Shown: one piece after another, positions 1 to 9,790 of the stretch | How positions within the stretch are numbered: the first letter of the stretch is position 1 | Layout of the letters: each line of letters opens with the position of its first letter | Origin: Brachionus plicatilis | Lineage: Eukaryota > Rotifera > Eurotatoria > Ploima > Brachionidae | Direction of reading: 5' to 3' | Length of the DNA stretch: 64,000 nt | Assembly: GCA_010279815.1 (NCBI GenBank) | Contig: QEOQ01000508.1 | Coordinates: 6,290,904 to 6,354,903, forward strand | Notes under the pieces: model-generated | What the model saw: only the letters and a program-made list of their open reading frames with translations | What the model was told of the DNA's origin: nothing | Database searches by the model: none | Made by a program: the position numbers and the translations under genes

Positions 1-35
1 AAGTACGACGCTCTAACCGACTGAGCTACTCGGGC
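1..35 (-). tRNA. tRNA-Ile(UAU), 5' part only, cut by the window edge
   Basis: The reverse complement of these bases is the acceptor 5' strand, D-arm and start of the anticodon arm of a tRNA. It is identical to the corresponding part of the complete tRNA-Ile(UAU) at 345-432, including an unusual G at acceptor position 5. The immediate 5' flanks of the two copies are also similar, which suggests a local tandem duplication. The anticodon and 3' half lie outside the window. Confidence 0.75.
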
Positions 36-106
36 TACATTTTAAAGAGTATTAGAATTTTTTCATGAATTTTTTTCTAAAGCATCAAATTAGAGAGAAA
101 AAAATT

Positions 107-188
107 CGACGAGGAAGGGATTCGAACCCTCGCGTGCAAAACACAATGGATTAGCAGTCCATCGCCTTAACCACTCGGCCACCTCGTC
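107..188 (-). tRNA. tRNA-Ser(GCU)
   Basis: The minus strand folds as a class II tRNA: acceptor GACGAGG pairs with CCTCGTC, followed by the D-arm, anticodon GCT in the loop CTGCTAA, a long variable arm, and a T-arm with GGTTCGAATCCC. Position 107 gives discriminator G, as expected for tRNA-Ser. A T-run follows on the minus strand as a Pol III terminator. There is no intron. It sits between two tRNA-Ile(UAU) copies on the same strand. Confidence 0.93.
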
Positions 189-344
189 ATTATTAATAAA
201 TAAAATTAAATTGTTATTTTTTTTTCAACAATTTATTTTTGTCGCAATTAAATTATTTTTTTAATAAAAGCAAATAATTGTTTTGACATTCATTTTTTTA
301 AAGGATTAGAAATAATTAAAACTCTTTTTGATTTATAAAAAATT

Positions 345-432
345 TGCCCCAGGAGAGGCTCGAACTCTCGACCTTCGCATCGCTAAACTGTATTTATAAG
401 TACGACGCTCTAACCGACTGAGCTACTCGGGC
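345..432 (-). tRNA. tRNA-Ile(UAU) with a ~13-nt intron
   Basis: The minus strand gives acceptor GCCCGAG, a D-arm, an anticodon stem TCGTA/TGCGA with loop CTTATAA, then about 13 extra bases after position 37 at the canonical tRNA intron site, and a T-arm with GAGAG/CTCTC. The anticodon TAT and the intron agree with animal tRNA-Ile(UAU) genes, which usually carry introns. The discriminator is A. Acceptor pair 5 is a G-G mismatch; all other acceptor pairs are Watson-Crick. The same G is present in the partial copy at 1-35, so it is not a one-off error. Confidence 0.88.
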
Positions 433-658
433 TTCATTTTATAGCATTGTGAAGTTAAGTTTCAAGCGAACTTAAACAAGAAATAAAAACTATTTTAAAT
501 TCTGAATTAAATTTTTTTTAACTTTTTTTAAAATAGATATACTAGTTAAAGATATTGTTAAAGATTTATTTGAATTAAATTTTTATTCTATTCAAAAATT
601 TAAAAAAAAAATAAAAATAATTTTTTTTCCAAATCATCCAAAAAAACACCGAAAATAT

Positions 659-1132
659 TTATTTAAAATCTCTGGACAGATCCCCGTAATAAATAGAATC
701 ATATTGGAATTTATTTGAACTTTCATTTTTAAAAATGGCTTTTTTTTTGATGTTCAAATTATTTAAATAATTTGTTCGTATTTTTGGAAAAGTATGCTGA
801 TTTTGACGACGCAAGTAAATAGATGGATAATTTTTTATTATAGACTGTATATTTTTGTTTAGATTCTGGTTTATCGGTGGCAAAACAGATTGGGAATCTT
901 TTGAAGATTTTTTTTTGGACAGAATTGTGAATGAATTCGAAAAAAGAGAATTTTGGCTTGATTTCGGATGAGTGTTTGGTAATGATATGGTATGAACATT
1001 TGGTACTAGAGAAACTCGCATTTTCTTTGATCTTTTTACAAAATTTACATCAGATTGACTTAGCAATTTTTCTGATTTAAATGACAAATTACTGGAATTT
1101 ACCGGACTGATGATTGACTTAATATTAAACAT
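659..1132 (-). CDS. hypothetical basic, Ser/Asn/Lys-rich protein, 157 aa
   Basis: I do not recognise this protein. The frame stays open for 157 codons where random frames in such A+T-rich DNA end quickly, so it is probably coding. It starts at an ATG preceded by a TATA-like stretch about 20 bp upstream. It contains KKMRVSLVP and ends in IYYGDLSRDFK. There is no signal peptide, membrane segment or recognised domain, and the composition is basic and low-complexity. AATAAA-like signals lie beyond the stop on the minus strand. It could be a single-exon gene or the last exon of a longer gene, and it sits among tRNA genes. Confidence 0.4.
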   Translation of the reverse strand: MFNIKSIISPVNSSNLSFKSEKLLSQSDVNFVKRSKKMRVSLVPNVHTISLPNTHPKSSQNSLFSNSFTILSKKKSSKDSQSVLPPINQNLNKNIQSIIKNYPSIYLRRQNQHTFPKIRTNYLNNLNIKKKAIFKNESSNKFQYDSIYYGDLSRDFK

Positions 1133-1638
1133 TGGATTTTTGTATACTTTTTTAAACTTAACTTAAACCATAATCATAAACTTGATTTGATTTAAGATTG
1201 ATATTTTTTAGGCTTCGAGAAAAAAATTCTGTTAATTAACAAAAAAGTTCATAAACAAGGTTTTAATTACCTGTCTTGAATTTATTAGAGCCGTTTTTTC
1301 GCAGAAAATTTAAAGAAGTCTTTCAAATTGGATGAAGATTAAGCAACATAAAAAGTAAAATTAGAAATAATTCTAAATAAAATGGATGATCTCTAAAACA
1401 TTTCAAGGCATTTAAATTTTTAATTAAAAATTTAATTTAGTATTTTAAAAAATAACTAATCACAAATTATAATCTTTCTCAAAAGTTTTCTTAATATGTT
1501 TAAGTTTATTTTTTTTATCCTAATCCATGATAAATTAAACTTTATTGAATCTTTCTTCTGGACAAATTCATCAATTTAAGTATTATGGCAAAAAATTTTT
1601 AATAAAAGAATAATAAAAAAATTAAGGACAAAAAAATT

Positions 1639-1655
1639 CGTCCCTAGGTGGATTC

Positions 1656-1692
<37 letters not shown>

Positions 1693-1712
1693 GCCGATTG
1701 CGCCATAGAGAC
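1639..1712 (-). tRNA. tRNA-Asn(GUU), minus copy
   Basis: The minus strand gives a full cloverleaf: acceptor GTCTCTA/TAGGGAC, D-arm, anticodon loop CTGTTAA with anticodon GTT, and a T-arm with GGTTCGAATCC; the discriminator is G. It has no intron and a T-rich terminator follows. Its 74 bases are identical to the plus-strand copy at 1805-1878, forming an inverted repeat around a ~92-bp spacer. Confidence 0.95.
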
Positions 1713-1804
1713 TTCGTCTTACAGAAAAAAAAAATCAATTTAAAAAATTTGTTTTAAATTTAAATTTAAAAATAAATTTAATTTAAAATAAAGTCAAACT
1801 AACG

Positions 1805-1824
1805 GTCTCTATGGCGCAATCGGC

Positions 1825-1861
<37 letters not shown>

Positions 1862-1878
1862 GAATCCACCTAGGGACG
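1805..1878 (+). tRNA. tRNA-Asn(GUU), plus copy
   Basis: This is the same cloverleaf as the minus-strand gene at 1639-1712 (anticodon GTT, discriminator G, no intron), base for base over 74 nt. The two genes are divergent, with 5' ends facing each other. A T7 run shortly after the 3' end is a Pol III terminator. The flanks are not similar beyond the T-runs. Confidence 0.95.
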
Positions 1879-2314
1879 AATTTTTTTATCATTTTTTAAA
1901 AATATTTTTACTTTAAAATTTTAAATTGAAAAACTCGTCTAAAAGTTTGATTTGTCTTTTTGAAAGCTCGCTAAATAAATTGTATTGTTGTTAAATTTTA
2001 ATAGAAGATAAATATTAATCAAAATTTTTTATTCAACGAAAAGAAAAAGCAGAGAAGATTTTAACACTTTTCAAATTAAAAGAAAAGAAAAAAACTAAAC
2101 AAACCGAAAAATTTGTTTAAAGTTAAATTTTTGGCCTAAATTTTTCATACAATCCAACTTCCTCGGTTTTAGTCAAATAAACTAGATAATCTTGGTAAAC
2201 AAGAAAAAATTTTGGATTATAAAATTTGTGCGAGAAAAATTTTAATCCTTTTTTTATCAAAAACAAATTTTTGAATAAAAATAATTTCGAGTTCAGTTTA
2301 AACTTGCTCTTACA
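1879..2314. other. A+T-rich intergenic stretch
   Basis: I see no gene, repeat or structured element here. It separates the tRNA cluster from the membrane-protein ORF and presumably holds that gene's promoter and 5' UTR. Confidence 0.5.
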
Positions 2315-2674
2315 ATGAAACCGAATGATTTGAAAGGCCACCGAGTGGTTAACAACGATCCTTGGGTGATTTTAATTGTTCTAGCTTGTCTAATTATAGT
2401 CGCTACTGTTGTATCTATAATAATCATTTGTGTTCTGTGGAGTCGATACCGAAATAGCCGAATAATATTCGATGAAAGCATGAATACAATGACTTATAAT
2501 ATACCAACTATCAACATTACTCAATGCCAAAAATTGCCAGAATATGAGGTTCAAAGTCTGGACATGTATGTGCCATCTGATGACAAGGAAGACATGAGTG
2601 AATACACGAAGAGAGAAGTGCATTTAATGCAAAGCCAGTTACCAGACAATAGGCAAATAACATACAATGGGTAA
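2315..2674 (+). CDS. single-pass membrane protein, 119 aa (or one exon of a longer one)
   Basis: A 16-residue N-terminus is followed by a strong transmembrane segment (about residues 17-42, very rich in I, V and L) ending in WSRYRN, then an acidic, Tyr-containing tail of about 75 residues with YEVQSLDMYVP. The charge pattern suggests an outside N-terminus and a cytoplasmic tail, like the juxtamembrane exon of a cadherin-type or other type I protein, but I recognise no family. The reading frame stops right after the last Gly, yet the sequence there also reads as a splice donor (GG|GTAAAT), so this may be an internal or 5' exon. A polyadenylation-like AATAAA occurs about 400 bp downstream. Confidence 0.55.
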   Translation: MKPNDLKGHRVVNNDPWVILIVLACLIIVATVVSIIIICVLWSRYRNSRIIFDESMNTMTYNIPTINITQCQKLPEYEVQSLDMYVPSDDKEDMSEYTKREVHLMQSQLPDNRQITYNG

Positions 2675-4695
2675 ATTTATTTATTAACTTATTCACATAT
2701 TTGATTTTAATTTTTTTTTGTTGGACTTGAAGTTATGATTAAATATTTTCAAGTAATTCTTTGTAGTTTTTCAAAGCTTTCGCTTTTATTTTCTTCTATT
2801 TTAAATTTACTTTTTGATTTAATTTAATTTAAAGTTTAGATTTAGAAGATAAACTTAACCTAAAAGAGTCAAGTTTTTACAGAAGAGTAATGAATTATAC
2901 AAAGCTTTACAATTACAATTCAAATAGAAGCTAATAATTTTCGGTTTTCTGGTTCATATCTTTATTTTGCTAATTTTAAATAAATATGTAAAATTTGCCG
3001 TATTTTTCTTTTGTTTGATACTTGCCTTGGCAACTTCAAATTTTGTTTTATATAAATCCAAAACATTGAAATAAAAATTCATTAGATTATTTTGATATCG
3101 AGTGTCTTTTATTTATTTATGGCCATTGGCGTCTATTTATTATTTTAAATAAAAAAAATAAAATTGTGTCTAATATCAATTTTTTTCATGACTGGGTACA
3201 GAATTACTTTTTCATTTTCATGAATATGATACAGAATAGTGTTTCGTTTTATCAAAAATATCTTTGATGCACTCAACCTACATTTTTATCAATATTTCTG
3301 GCTCAAAAGAATATGATCATGTAGTTTAAGGCTTATCAGTTAGATCAAGATTTAAGGTTTAAAATTTATCTTGAATAAATGAGAAAAAAAATTTAGTCAG
3401 CCTTAATAATTAATTTTTTGTAATGTCCTGTTATAAATGTACGATCGAAAATCCCAAAACAAAATGGATTTCCGCTTTTCAAAGGATTTTTCAATCTCTC
3501 AAATTTCACAATTTCAATTTATTACTAATTGATAAATCCTACTGAAATTTTTTCTATTTTGTCTAACCATCTTATTATAAGTCACTAATCTAACGCAAGA
3601 TAAATTCTATTATTAACCAGTTTAAATCATTTTTCTGATTAATTAAAAATAACTTGATCCATAAATTACATCCGTGAGTTCCATCTCCATTTAATAGGAT
3701 CAATCAGTCGAATTTGTGTCTTTTATTTCCTCTTTATTATTCTGTTAAAATATATTTTAATATCGTTTTATTTTAAAAAATGACCCTAAAAAAAATAATT
3801 AAGAGTTGTGTGATGACGAAACAAATGATTTATCTTAAAAAGTGTTTTATTTTAGACATTTAGAAGGAAGATTTAAATTTTTCAAATTATGTAATATTAA
3901 AAAATAGAGGATAGTTTAAAAGAAAAGTTACGTAATATTAATAGATAGCTAGTTAGATTTTTCTGAAGTTTTTTAAATTTGATAAGAGCGCTTGACTATC
4001 GAGTTGTTAATTAAACGCGGCATTGACATATGAAGCTTTTTAAATTTTAACTTCCCGTGATTTAAACTTTATAAAAATTAAACGTGTAAAGAGGACAGAT
4101 AGTTAAAAAATTGCGTAATCATTTATTTAGTATAATTTTTTTCATAAATGGTATGATCATGAGTTTCTATGTAATAACAAAGTCGAATGGTTTGTCTTTT
4201 TACGAATCATAACATGTAAATTTCGACAATTTCCGGTAAACTTAGATTTTAGTAAAACTTATGTAGGTTGTTAATTAAAAGTTTTGAGCCCAATTTTAGT
4301 ATCGTATGATTATGATTGTTAAATAATGGGCATCGAACTATTTACTTAAAAGCAGGAAGTTGCGTTCTATAAATATTTGTCAGTTTTTAAATTTTTTTAA
4401 AGTATTTATGAGTCAAGAAAATAATCAGAAGTTAGATAAAATTTTAAGTTCTTATTAAATATCTCTTTGTAATTTAAGTTAGAAATTTTAAATTTAACTA
4501 AACTGAAACCTGACTAAGAATCGTAGTTTTTGCATTGTGATATATCATGAAGCCATAAAAACCCACTCAATCGGAAATATTTAATTTTTCCTATTTATTT
4601 CCTGATATTTTTTAATAAAATTTGCAGTTTAAAATCATTAATTTTTTTCAAAAGGTATATTTAAAATCAAATCTTGAAACATTTAATTTATCAAA
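2675..4695. other. A+T-rich non-coding stretch
   Basis: About 2 kb with many homopolymer runs. I find no convincing exon, RNA gene or repeat. If the preceding ORF is only an exon, part of this could be intron. Confidence 0.4.
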
Positions 4696-5121
4696 ATGAA
4701 ATCAATCAAAAATTTGATTTTAACAGTTTTTCTGGCAATAATTGTTCTCATAAGTAAATCATGATTTTTTTAGTATTTAGCCTAATTTTTCTTCAAAGAT
4801 ACAGCACCTAATGTTCAATGTGAATCTGATCTCTTGTCTGAGTTACTAGAATCAAACCAGAATTCAAATGAAAAAATTTTGTCCCTGCTAAAGGAAGATT
4901 TATTTACAAAAAATAATCGTCGAAGAGCAGATTTGACTACGCTGATGAAGCTCAAACGAGAGTATAGTCCGCTTCACTGGGAATTGTGCAGAAATGTTAA
5001 TTGTACCAATATACATAGTAATGGTCAAGTGAGCAAAACATGGCGAATGGCACAATTGGCAGCTTGTTGTCCCTCGTACAGAAAACAGTATTCACATCAT
5101 TTAAAAAAAAACTCATTTTAA
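4696..5121 (+). CDS. secreted Cys-containing peptide (neuropeptide-like) precursor, 126 aa, two exons
   Basis: Exon 1 (4696-4753) encodes MKSIKNLILTVFLAIIVLI, a typical signal peptide. A 45-nt intron (4754-4798; GTAAAT...TTCAAAG) lies in phase 1. Exon 2 (4799-5121) continues in frame from NTAPNVQCESD. The mature part has a helical acidic stretch, then basic sites RRR and KLKR that could be prohormone-convertase sites, then a C-terminal module with four cysteines in the pattern C-x4-C-x21-CC that starts EYSPLHWELCRNVNC and ends in a basic tail. The joined frame is open throughout (127 codons with stop), and AATAAA lies about 80 bp after the stop. I do not recognise the family. The signal peptide, small size and dibasic sites fit a neuropeptide or peptide-hormone precursor; a small secreted toxin-like or antimicrobial peptide cannot be excluded. 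Confidence 0.65.
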
Positions 5122-5229
5122 TCATCTCCAAGAATTTTATTTTACAATTATTTTTTATCACCGAATTTCAGTAAATAATAATTTTTTTTGAATGTTTTTT
5201 TTTAATAAAAATATTTACTAAATACTTTA

Positions 5230-5345
5230 TTAATGAGGCTATTTAGATTTTTTTTTTAAATTTATTATGTAATTTATGAATCAAAAAATAAAGCATCATA
5301 AAAATGAGATATTTATAAAGGAATTTTTAAATAGCCTCTAATTAT
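5230..5345. repeat. candidate MITE with GAGGCTATTTA inverted ends
   Basis: The left end reads taatGAGGCTATTTAga and the reverse complement of the right end reads taattaGAGGCTATTTAaa, about 100 bp apart with an A+T-rich centre. This is an imperfect terminal inverted repeat of a short fold-back element just downstream of the peptide-precursor gene. Related aggctattt motifs occur near 9025. Confidence 0.4.
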
Positions 5346-6170
5346 TAAATTTAAAAGATTTTAAAATGATTAAATAAAACATTTTTTTCTTGCCTTTTAG
5401 TTTTTTGATCGTATTTATTTATTTTTTGGCTTTTGAATAAGCAAAAATTTTAGAATTAATAGTTTTAATGAAATTTGATTAATTATTTGGTTTCGTTTTT
5501 AATAAATCTTGTATTAAAATATAAATTGCAGATATTTTTTCCATACTGAACCAACTCAAATCTGCTTAAGAAAAAATTATAGGACTTACGTTATTTGAAA
5601 GTATTTATATGCTAAGTCGACTAATGCGTTTTAGAATGACGGAATTAAATAATTTTAATTTTATCTTCTAAATTTTTTAATTCTGGTAGAATTTAATATT
5701 AAATTCTCGAATAAAAAACCAAAAAAAATTTTAACAGTCAAAACTCTGTATTATGAAACTTCATTTAACACTGTTACATTACTTACCTACTAATTAAATT
5801 ATTTAGAAGTTTGAAAATTATGTATCTTACTAACTAACAGCTAACATAGTGCAACTTATTTTTATCAATACTAAATGATACTAAATTATTATTAAAAAAA
5901 CTATCATTTTTACAAACCTTTAAATCAAAAAAAACTTCATATAACAAATTCGCTTTTTAGCAAAAAACGAGAAACTTTATTACTTTTTATTGATTAAAAA
6001 ATCTGTGAATAATTACTAAAAACCATTCAACTAAAAGATATACTAAAACTCATTAAAAATCTCAAGTCATAGTTTTGACACTTATTTTGTCATTTCAAAT
6101 TAAATTCCTTTATTAAATCCTCAAATTAAATACGGTTCCTGACTCAAAAATTAAAATTCTGTTGAACGAA

Positions 6171-6237
6171 TGATATCTGAAAATATATTGTTGGTTTAAT
6201 ACCAATTCCTATGTCAAACCAATATATTTCAGATAAC
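6171..6237. repeat. long hairpin (imperfect palindrome)
   Basis: Two arms of about 22 bp (around ATCTGAAAATATATTGTTGG and its near reverse complement ending in ATATTTCAGATAAC) flank a loop of about 16 nt. It could be a fold-back transposon remnant or a structured transcript. No gene is adjacent. Confidence 0.45.
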
Positions 6238-6659
6238 CTTTTTATCCTTTTAAGTTAGAGGATAAATAAAGATATAAAAAATTTTGTTCAAAAACTTTAT
6301 TGAGCCTAAAATTTCCAATTGACTTCTGAAAGTTTGTCAGCTTAGGACTTTTTCTTAAAGGTCTCAGTCTAAATCCTTAATTTAAGCTGTTATGATTTGG
6401 AATGAGCTGAAAGATTCACTTAGAAAGCTGATAATAAAAAATGAACAAGAAGCGATTATGGCGATAATTGATTTTCAAAAAAGCTTGGGTTAAGAAAAAT
6501 GCCAATCTTATAAAAGAAATTTAAAAAAAGTTTTATAAAATACTATTCCTCATTAACATTTAAATATTCAAAAAAAGGTAATCAAAATAGCAATTGAAAA
6601 ATATAGAGATTGGTCTAATCACAAAAAAATTAAACGAACCATATATAAAATCAATTCCA

Positions 6660-6960
6660 TAAATTTGCATTTTCTTGTGTTTTTTTACTTTTTTAACAAT
6701 ATTTTACGGAAATTTACGCAAATTACGTAAAATTAAGTTTTTTATTTTTTGATAAAAAAAGGAAAAAAAAGCTTATTTTTTAAAAAATTGCAAGAAAAAC
6801 AGCAGCTTTTTTGCCCTTTTAGAAATTACAGTAAAATGGGTAAATTTACGTAAACTTTACGTAAATTTATTAATTTTTTTACGTAAATATACGTCAATTA
6901 TCATTAAGCTACGTAAATTCACGTAAAATCATCATAAAGTAGCATTACTGTAACTTTTTC
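6660..6960. repeat. ACGTAAA-rich repeat tract
   Basis: Many copies of ACGTAAA/TTTACGT in both orientations are scattered over about 300 bp. The same words make up the terminal repeats of the element at 9791-11502, so this is probably a degraded relative or arm of that family. No coding frame is present. Confidence 0.45.
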
Positions 6961-7069
6961 TAATACTTTGTGGCCCTATTTATGAACATTTTAAAATTTA
7001 CATGAAAATTTCTAAAGATTCAGTTTTTCACAACTCTATGTTTTGCTAGAAATGACTTCAATATTTGAT

Positions 7070-8700
7070 TCACTTGCTTCTCAGAACCATTGAACCAAAA
7101 CCAAAACCAAATGGATTCAAGAGCTATAATTAAAGAGCCTAGTGAAACTAGCCATCGTCAAATGGAAACCAACCCACTTACCAAGAGTCTATTCTTTGTC
7201 AATTCATATTAGAATAGGCGCAAAAATGACAACAGATCGCACAGTTACAGCTCGGTGTTGCCATTACAACCTCCATCCAAAATTCAGCACAAGATAGTAA
7301 ACCACTCACGTTCATCGCTGGCGAACTAAACGGAGCACAAAAAACACAGCTCTCAAACAACCATGAGTTGAAATGTTACTGGAAGAATAACAAGGATAGT
7401 TGATTCCATTCTGATTCTAGAAGTATTGCGAGGCGTGTTAATTAATAACATATTAATAACATTAATAATATAGTCAAGTATTCTCTATATATGATTTAAA
7501 CACGAGTTGATCATCAAGTGAGTGAGTGCTTAAAGTGTGGGTAACAGAAATAACAAAATCCCGAGGCAACGCGAGAGGTAAATTTTTTGGATATTTAACT
7601 CACCAATGCTCTTTATAACTACTCAGTTACAGCAAGCCTACTGATCAAATCATCAGACCACAAAAAAGTAATAGCAATGCCATCCAAAGCGAAGGAATAC
7701 TCAATTATCTAAGGAAAAAGTACTCAAGTAAATCAATATCAATCTATGGTCAATCAAAAGAATAAGAAAAGGAATATTTCTGAAGCCAACATCATTGTGG
7801 TCATTTTTTCGATTTTAATCGTCTCTTTGATAAAAAGGAATTTGATTTTATCCAAGTCTCTACGAAGTGGTAAAATTGCCAATACTGTAGGCCAAATACG
7901 AATAAAGAGTAATCCAAGGCCCAGAATCGATTCTCTTTCTGTTGCTCACATCCCTGCTTGGCAATGTACCAATTCATAGAAAATTAATAAAATAAATTGA
8001 TTAATATTCTGAAAAAATTTTATGATAAATTTTCTATGAAATATTTTTCTATGCTTTATCTTTTTATAAAAATTCTATGAAATAATTAATATAAGAAAAA
8101 AAATTTATTGTAGATAAAATATAATAAAATAAATTTCTTACATAATTGGAGAAATAATCTTCGAAGATTAAAATTGTCAACCCTGTATCCGACTCATGCA
8201 CCAGAAAATATGCGCCTAAATTTTGAATAATCCATAATGTCACTCTCGACGAAGCTTTCCTCAGTCATTTCACTCACATTACTTCATTATTCACTTCAAC
8301 AAATACAAAAGATGAAATGAGATCTTGCCACCCAAGAATGCTACAAATCTCTACAGAAAAAGCTCAGAACAAATGCAACCTTGATTCAATCAAAAAACTT
8401 ATTGACCATACTTGCGTCAAACTCCTAAAGAGTGTATTTGATGAACTCGACCATCTGCTCATTAGCAAACTCAATAAAGTATCGAAAAAGAGTAAAGCTG
8501 TCTGTCGAGTCTGTCAGCTGTACCAAAGCATAAGAAAACTGTTTTGTACACAATTTTCTAAAAAGAGTCAGATATGGTGCAACCGATCTTTAAACAACAC
8601 GACAGTGCCCGAAGCAGCATACGACATTACAGCATCGGTCCCCAAAAGCATATCAACTGCCAAGGAAGCTACCAATACCATAAATTTTTAACTAAGCAAT
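7070..8700 (+). mobile_element. compositionally distinct region with two orphan ORFs, possible transposon relic
   Basis: This stretch is less A+T-rich than its flanks, lacks their T-runs, and contains ORFs of 77 aa (7746-7979) and 124 aa (8317-8691, with several Cys: KAVCRVCQLYQS). Neither protein is recognised. A segment at about 7441-7550 begins TGTTAATTAATAAC and ends in TAACA, like a short LTR, but I found no matching second copy or target-site duplication. I infer degraded transposon-derived sequence; a host multi-exon gene is also possible. Confidence 0.3.
8317..8691 (+). CDS. hypothetical protein, 124 aa, possibly transposon-derived
   Basis: The 124-codon frame starts at ATG and stays open in a region of unusual composition. 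The middle is basic and helical (KLNKVSKKSK) with CRVC and further cysteines. I recognise no domain. It has no signal peptide or membrane segment. A hAT-related AAGTCC repeat follows directly at 8720-8800, so the surroundings are repetitive and a transposon origin is plausible. Confidence 0.3.
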   Translation: MRSCHPRMLQISTEKAQNKCNLDSIKKLIDHTCVKLLKSVFDELDHLLISKLNKVSKKSKAVCRVCQLYQSIRKLFCTQFSKKSQIWCNRSLNNTTVPEAAYDITASVPKSISTAKEATNTINF

Positions 8701-8724
8701 AAGTCAGGCAAAGCTGGAACTGAA

Positions 8725-8800
8725 TTATGTTGTTCGGACTTTTTTTTAAAAAAAAATTTTAAAAGTCTGAATTTAATTTGGGACTTTCAAACAAATCTAC
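8725..8800. repeat. hAT-like AAGTCC repeat fragment
   Basis: The words TTCGGACTTTTTTT, AAAGTCTGAA and TTGGGACTTTCAAACAAATC are close to those in the elements at 18115-18430 and 19597-19710. I take it as a degraded member of the same short non-autonomous family. Confidence 0.4.
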
Positions 8801-8891
8801 AATGTCCATAATTTTTTTTTTTTTTATTTTACTTTTTCTTTTACAATATATCAATCATTTCATGCTATAACAAGTCAAAACCTGTAGAAGC

Positions 8892-8892
8892 C

Positions 8893-8941
<49 letters not shown>
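8892..8941. repeat. (ATT)n microsatellite
   Basis: About 16 near-perfect ATT units, with one interruption (AGT). Confidence 0.9.
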
Positions 8942-9104
8942 TTAAAACCATTTAAAAAATGTAAACACTAAACAAATGAATTAGCTTTTTTTTTTAAATT
9001 TTTTTGACATATAAGAATGAAGGCTATTTTTTAAATGATTCATAAAATCAAATTTTACTATTCACTAATTTCGGGAAATAATTTTTTTTGGTCAAAAGCC
9101 AAGA

Positions 9105-9500
9105 CGAAATAGGGAAATATGGCCATCGCCGGTTTTGTCTAGATTCATTTTTTCATTTTCTTCATTATCAGAGTCTTCATCACACTCAGCATTGGGTTGA
9201 TTAGTTTATTTCATTTCATCTTCAAAATAATTATTAAAGTCGTTATTTTCCTCAAAATCATTATCATCATCATCAAAGATTGTTTATCATTCACGTTTAT
9301 AAGAAGTTAAAATGCTTGGAAGGCGTCTTTTCGTCGAGTTATGGTTCAAAAAAGTGTAATCTATTAAATTAAATGTTAAATTCAAGTAGATTTTGAAATT
9401 TAATGATTAATCAGCTTGGTCTTCAATTTATTTTACAAAAAAAAAGACAATATTTCTGGTGGGTCTAAAAACCCTTCTTGAGCCTTATCGTATAATTTTT
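9105..9500 (-). pseudogene. degraded piggyBac-like element fragment (end plus N-terminal transposase region)
   Basis: On the minus strand, the stretch descending from about 9350 aligns by eye with the start of the plus-strand piggyBac relic at 38918: both read CTCGA(C/A)GAAAA-(A/G)AC-GCCTT and continue into an Asp/Glu-rich acidic region (GATGATGAT...GAAGAA), typical of piggyBac transposase N-termini. At 9440-9500 it also matches the presumed end region of that copy (AAGGGTTTTTAGACCC, ATATTGTCTTTTTT), in the expected relative position. Several stops interrupt the frame and the catalytic DDD domain is absent. Confidence 0.55.
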
Positions 9501-9550
9501 TTTACAGAAAAATAAAAACATTTTCAAAAAAAAATTAATTTCTTTAAAAT

Positions 9551-9757
9551 CAAAACTAGTTCTGTGAATGAAACATGGTACAGCATGCACAGTCAACTCT
9601 TAAATTCTGAAGAAACACTGAAAATTTATCAGAAATTAAATTTCAATATATTCCAGCGTAATTCAATTTACTATGATAGATAATATAGAGACTTCATTAC
9701 CAAACGTTGATGTAATTATGTATATTGTACCATGATGTTTTCGCAGAATTAGTTTTG
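9551..9757. mobile_element. candidate MITE, TIR CAAAACTA(G/A)TTCTG
   Basis: The left end CAAAACTAGTTCTGTGAA matches the reverse complement of the right end (CAAAACTAATTCTGCGAA) at 16 of 18 positions. A more diverged inner match, including ACATGGTACA, extends the arms to about 32 bp. Length is about 207 bp and it has no coding capacity. A similar ACATGG(T/G) pair at about 49310-49510 may be a relative. Confidence 0.5.
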
Positions 9758-9790
9758 AACTAATAGAAAAAATTTTTATCATTCACAGTA

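Noticed and set aside
7441..7550. A short LTR (TGTTAATT...TAACA)
   Set aside because: No second copy, primer-binding site or target-site duplication was found.
8892..8941. A CRISPR-like array
   Set aside because: Only a trinucleotide microsatellite; no spacer-repeat structure exists anywhere in the window and the genome is animal.
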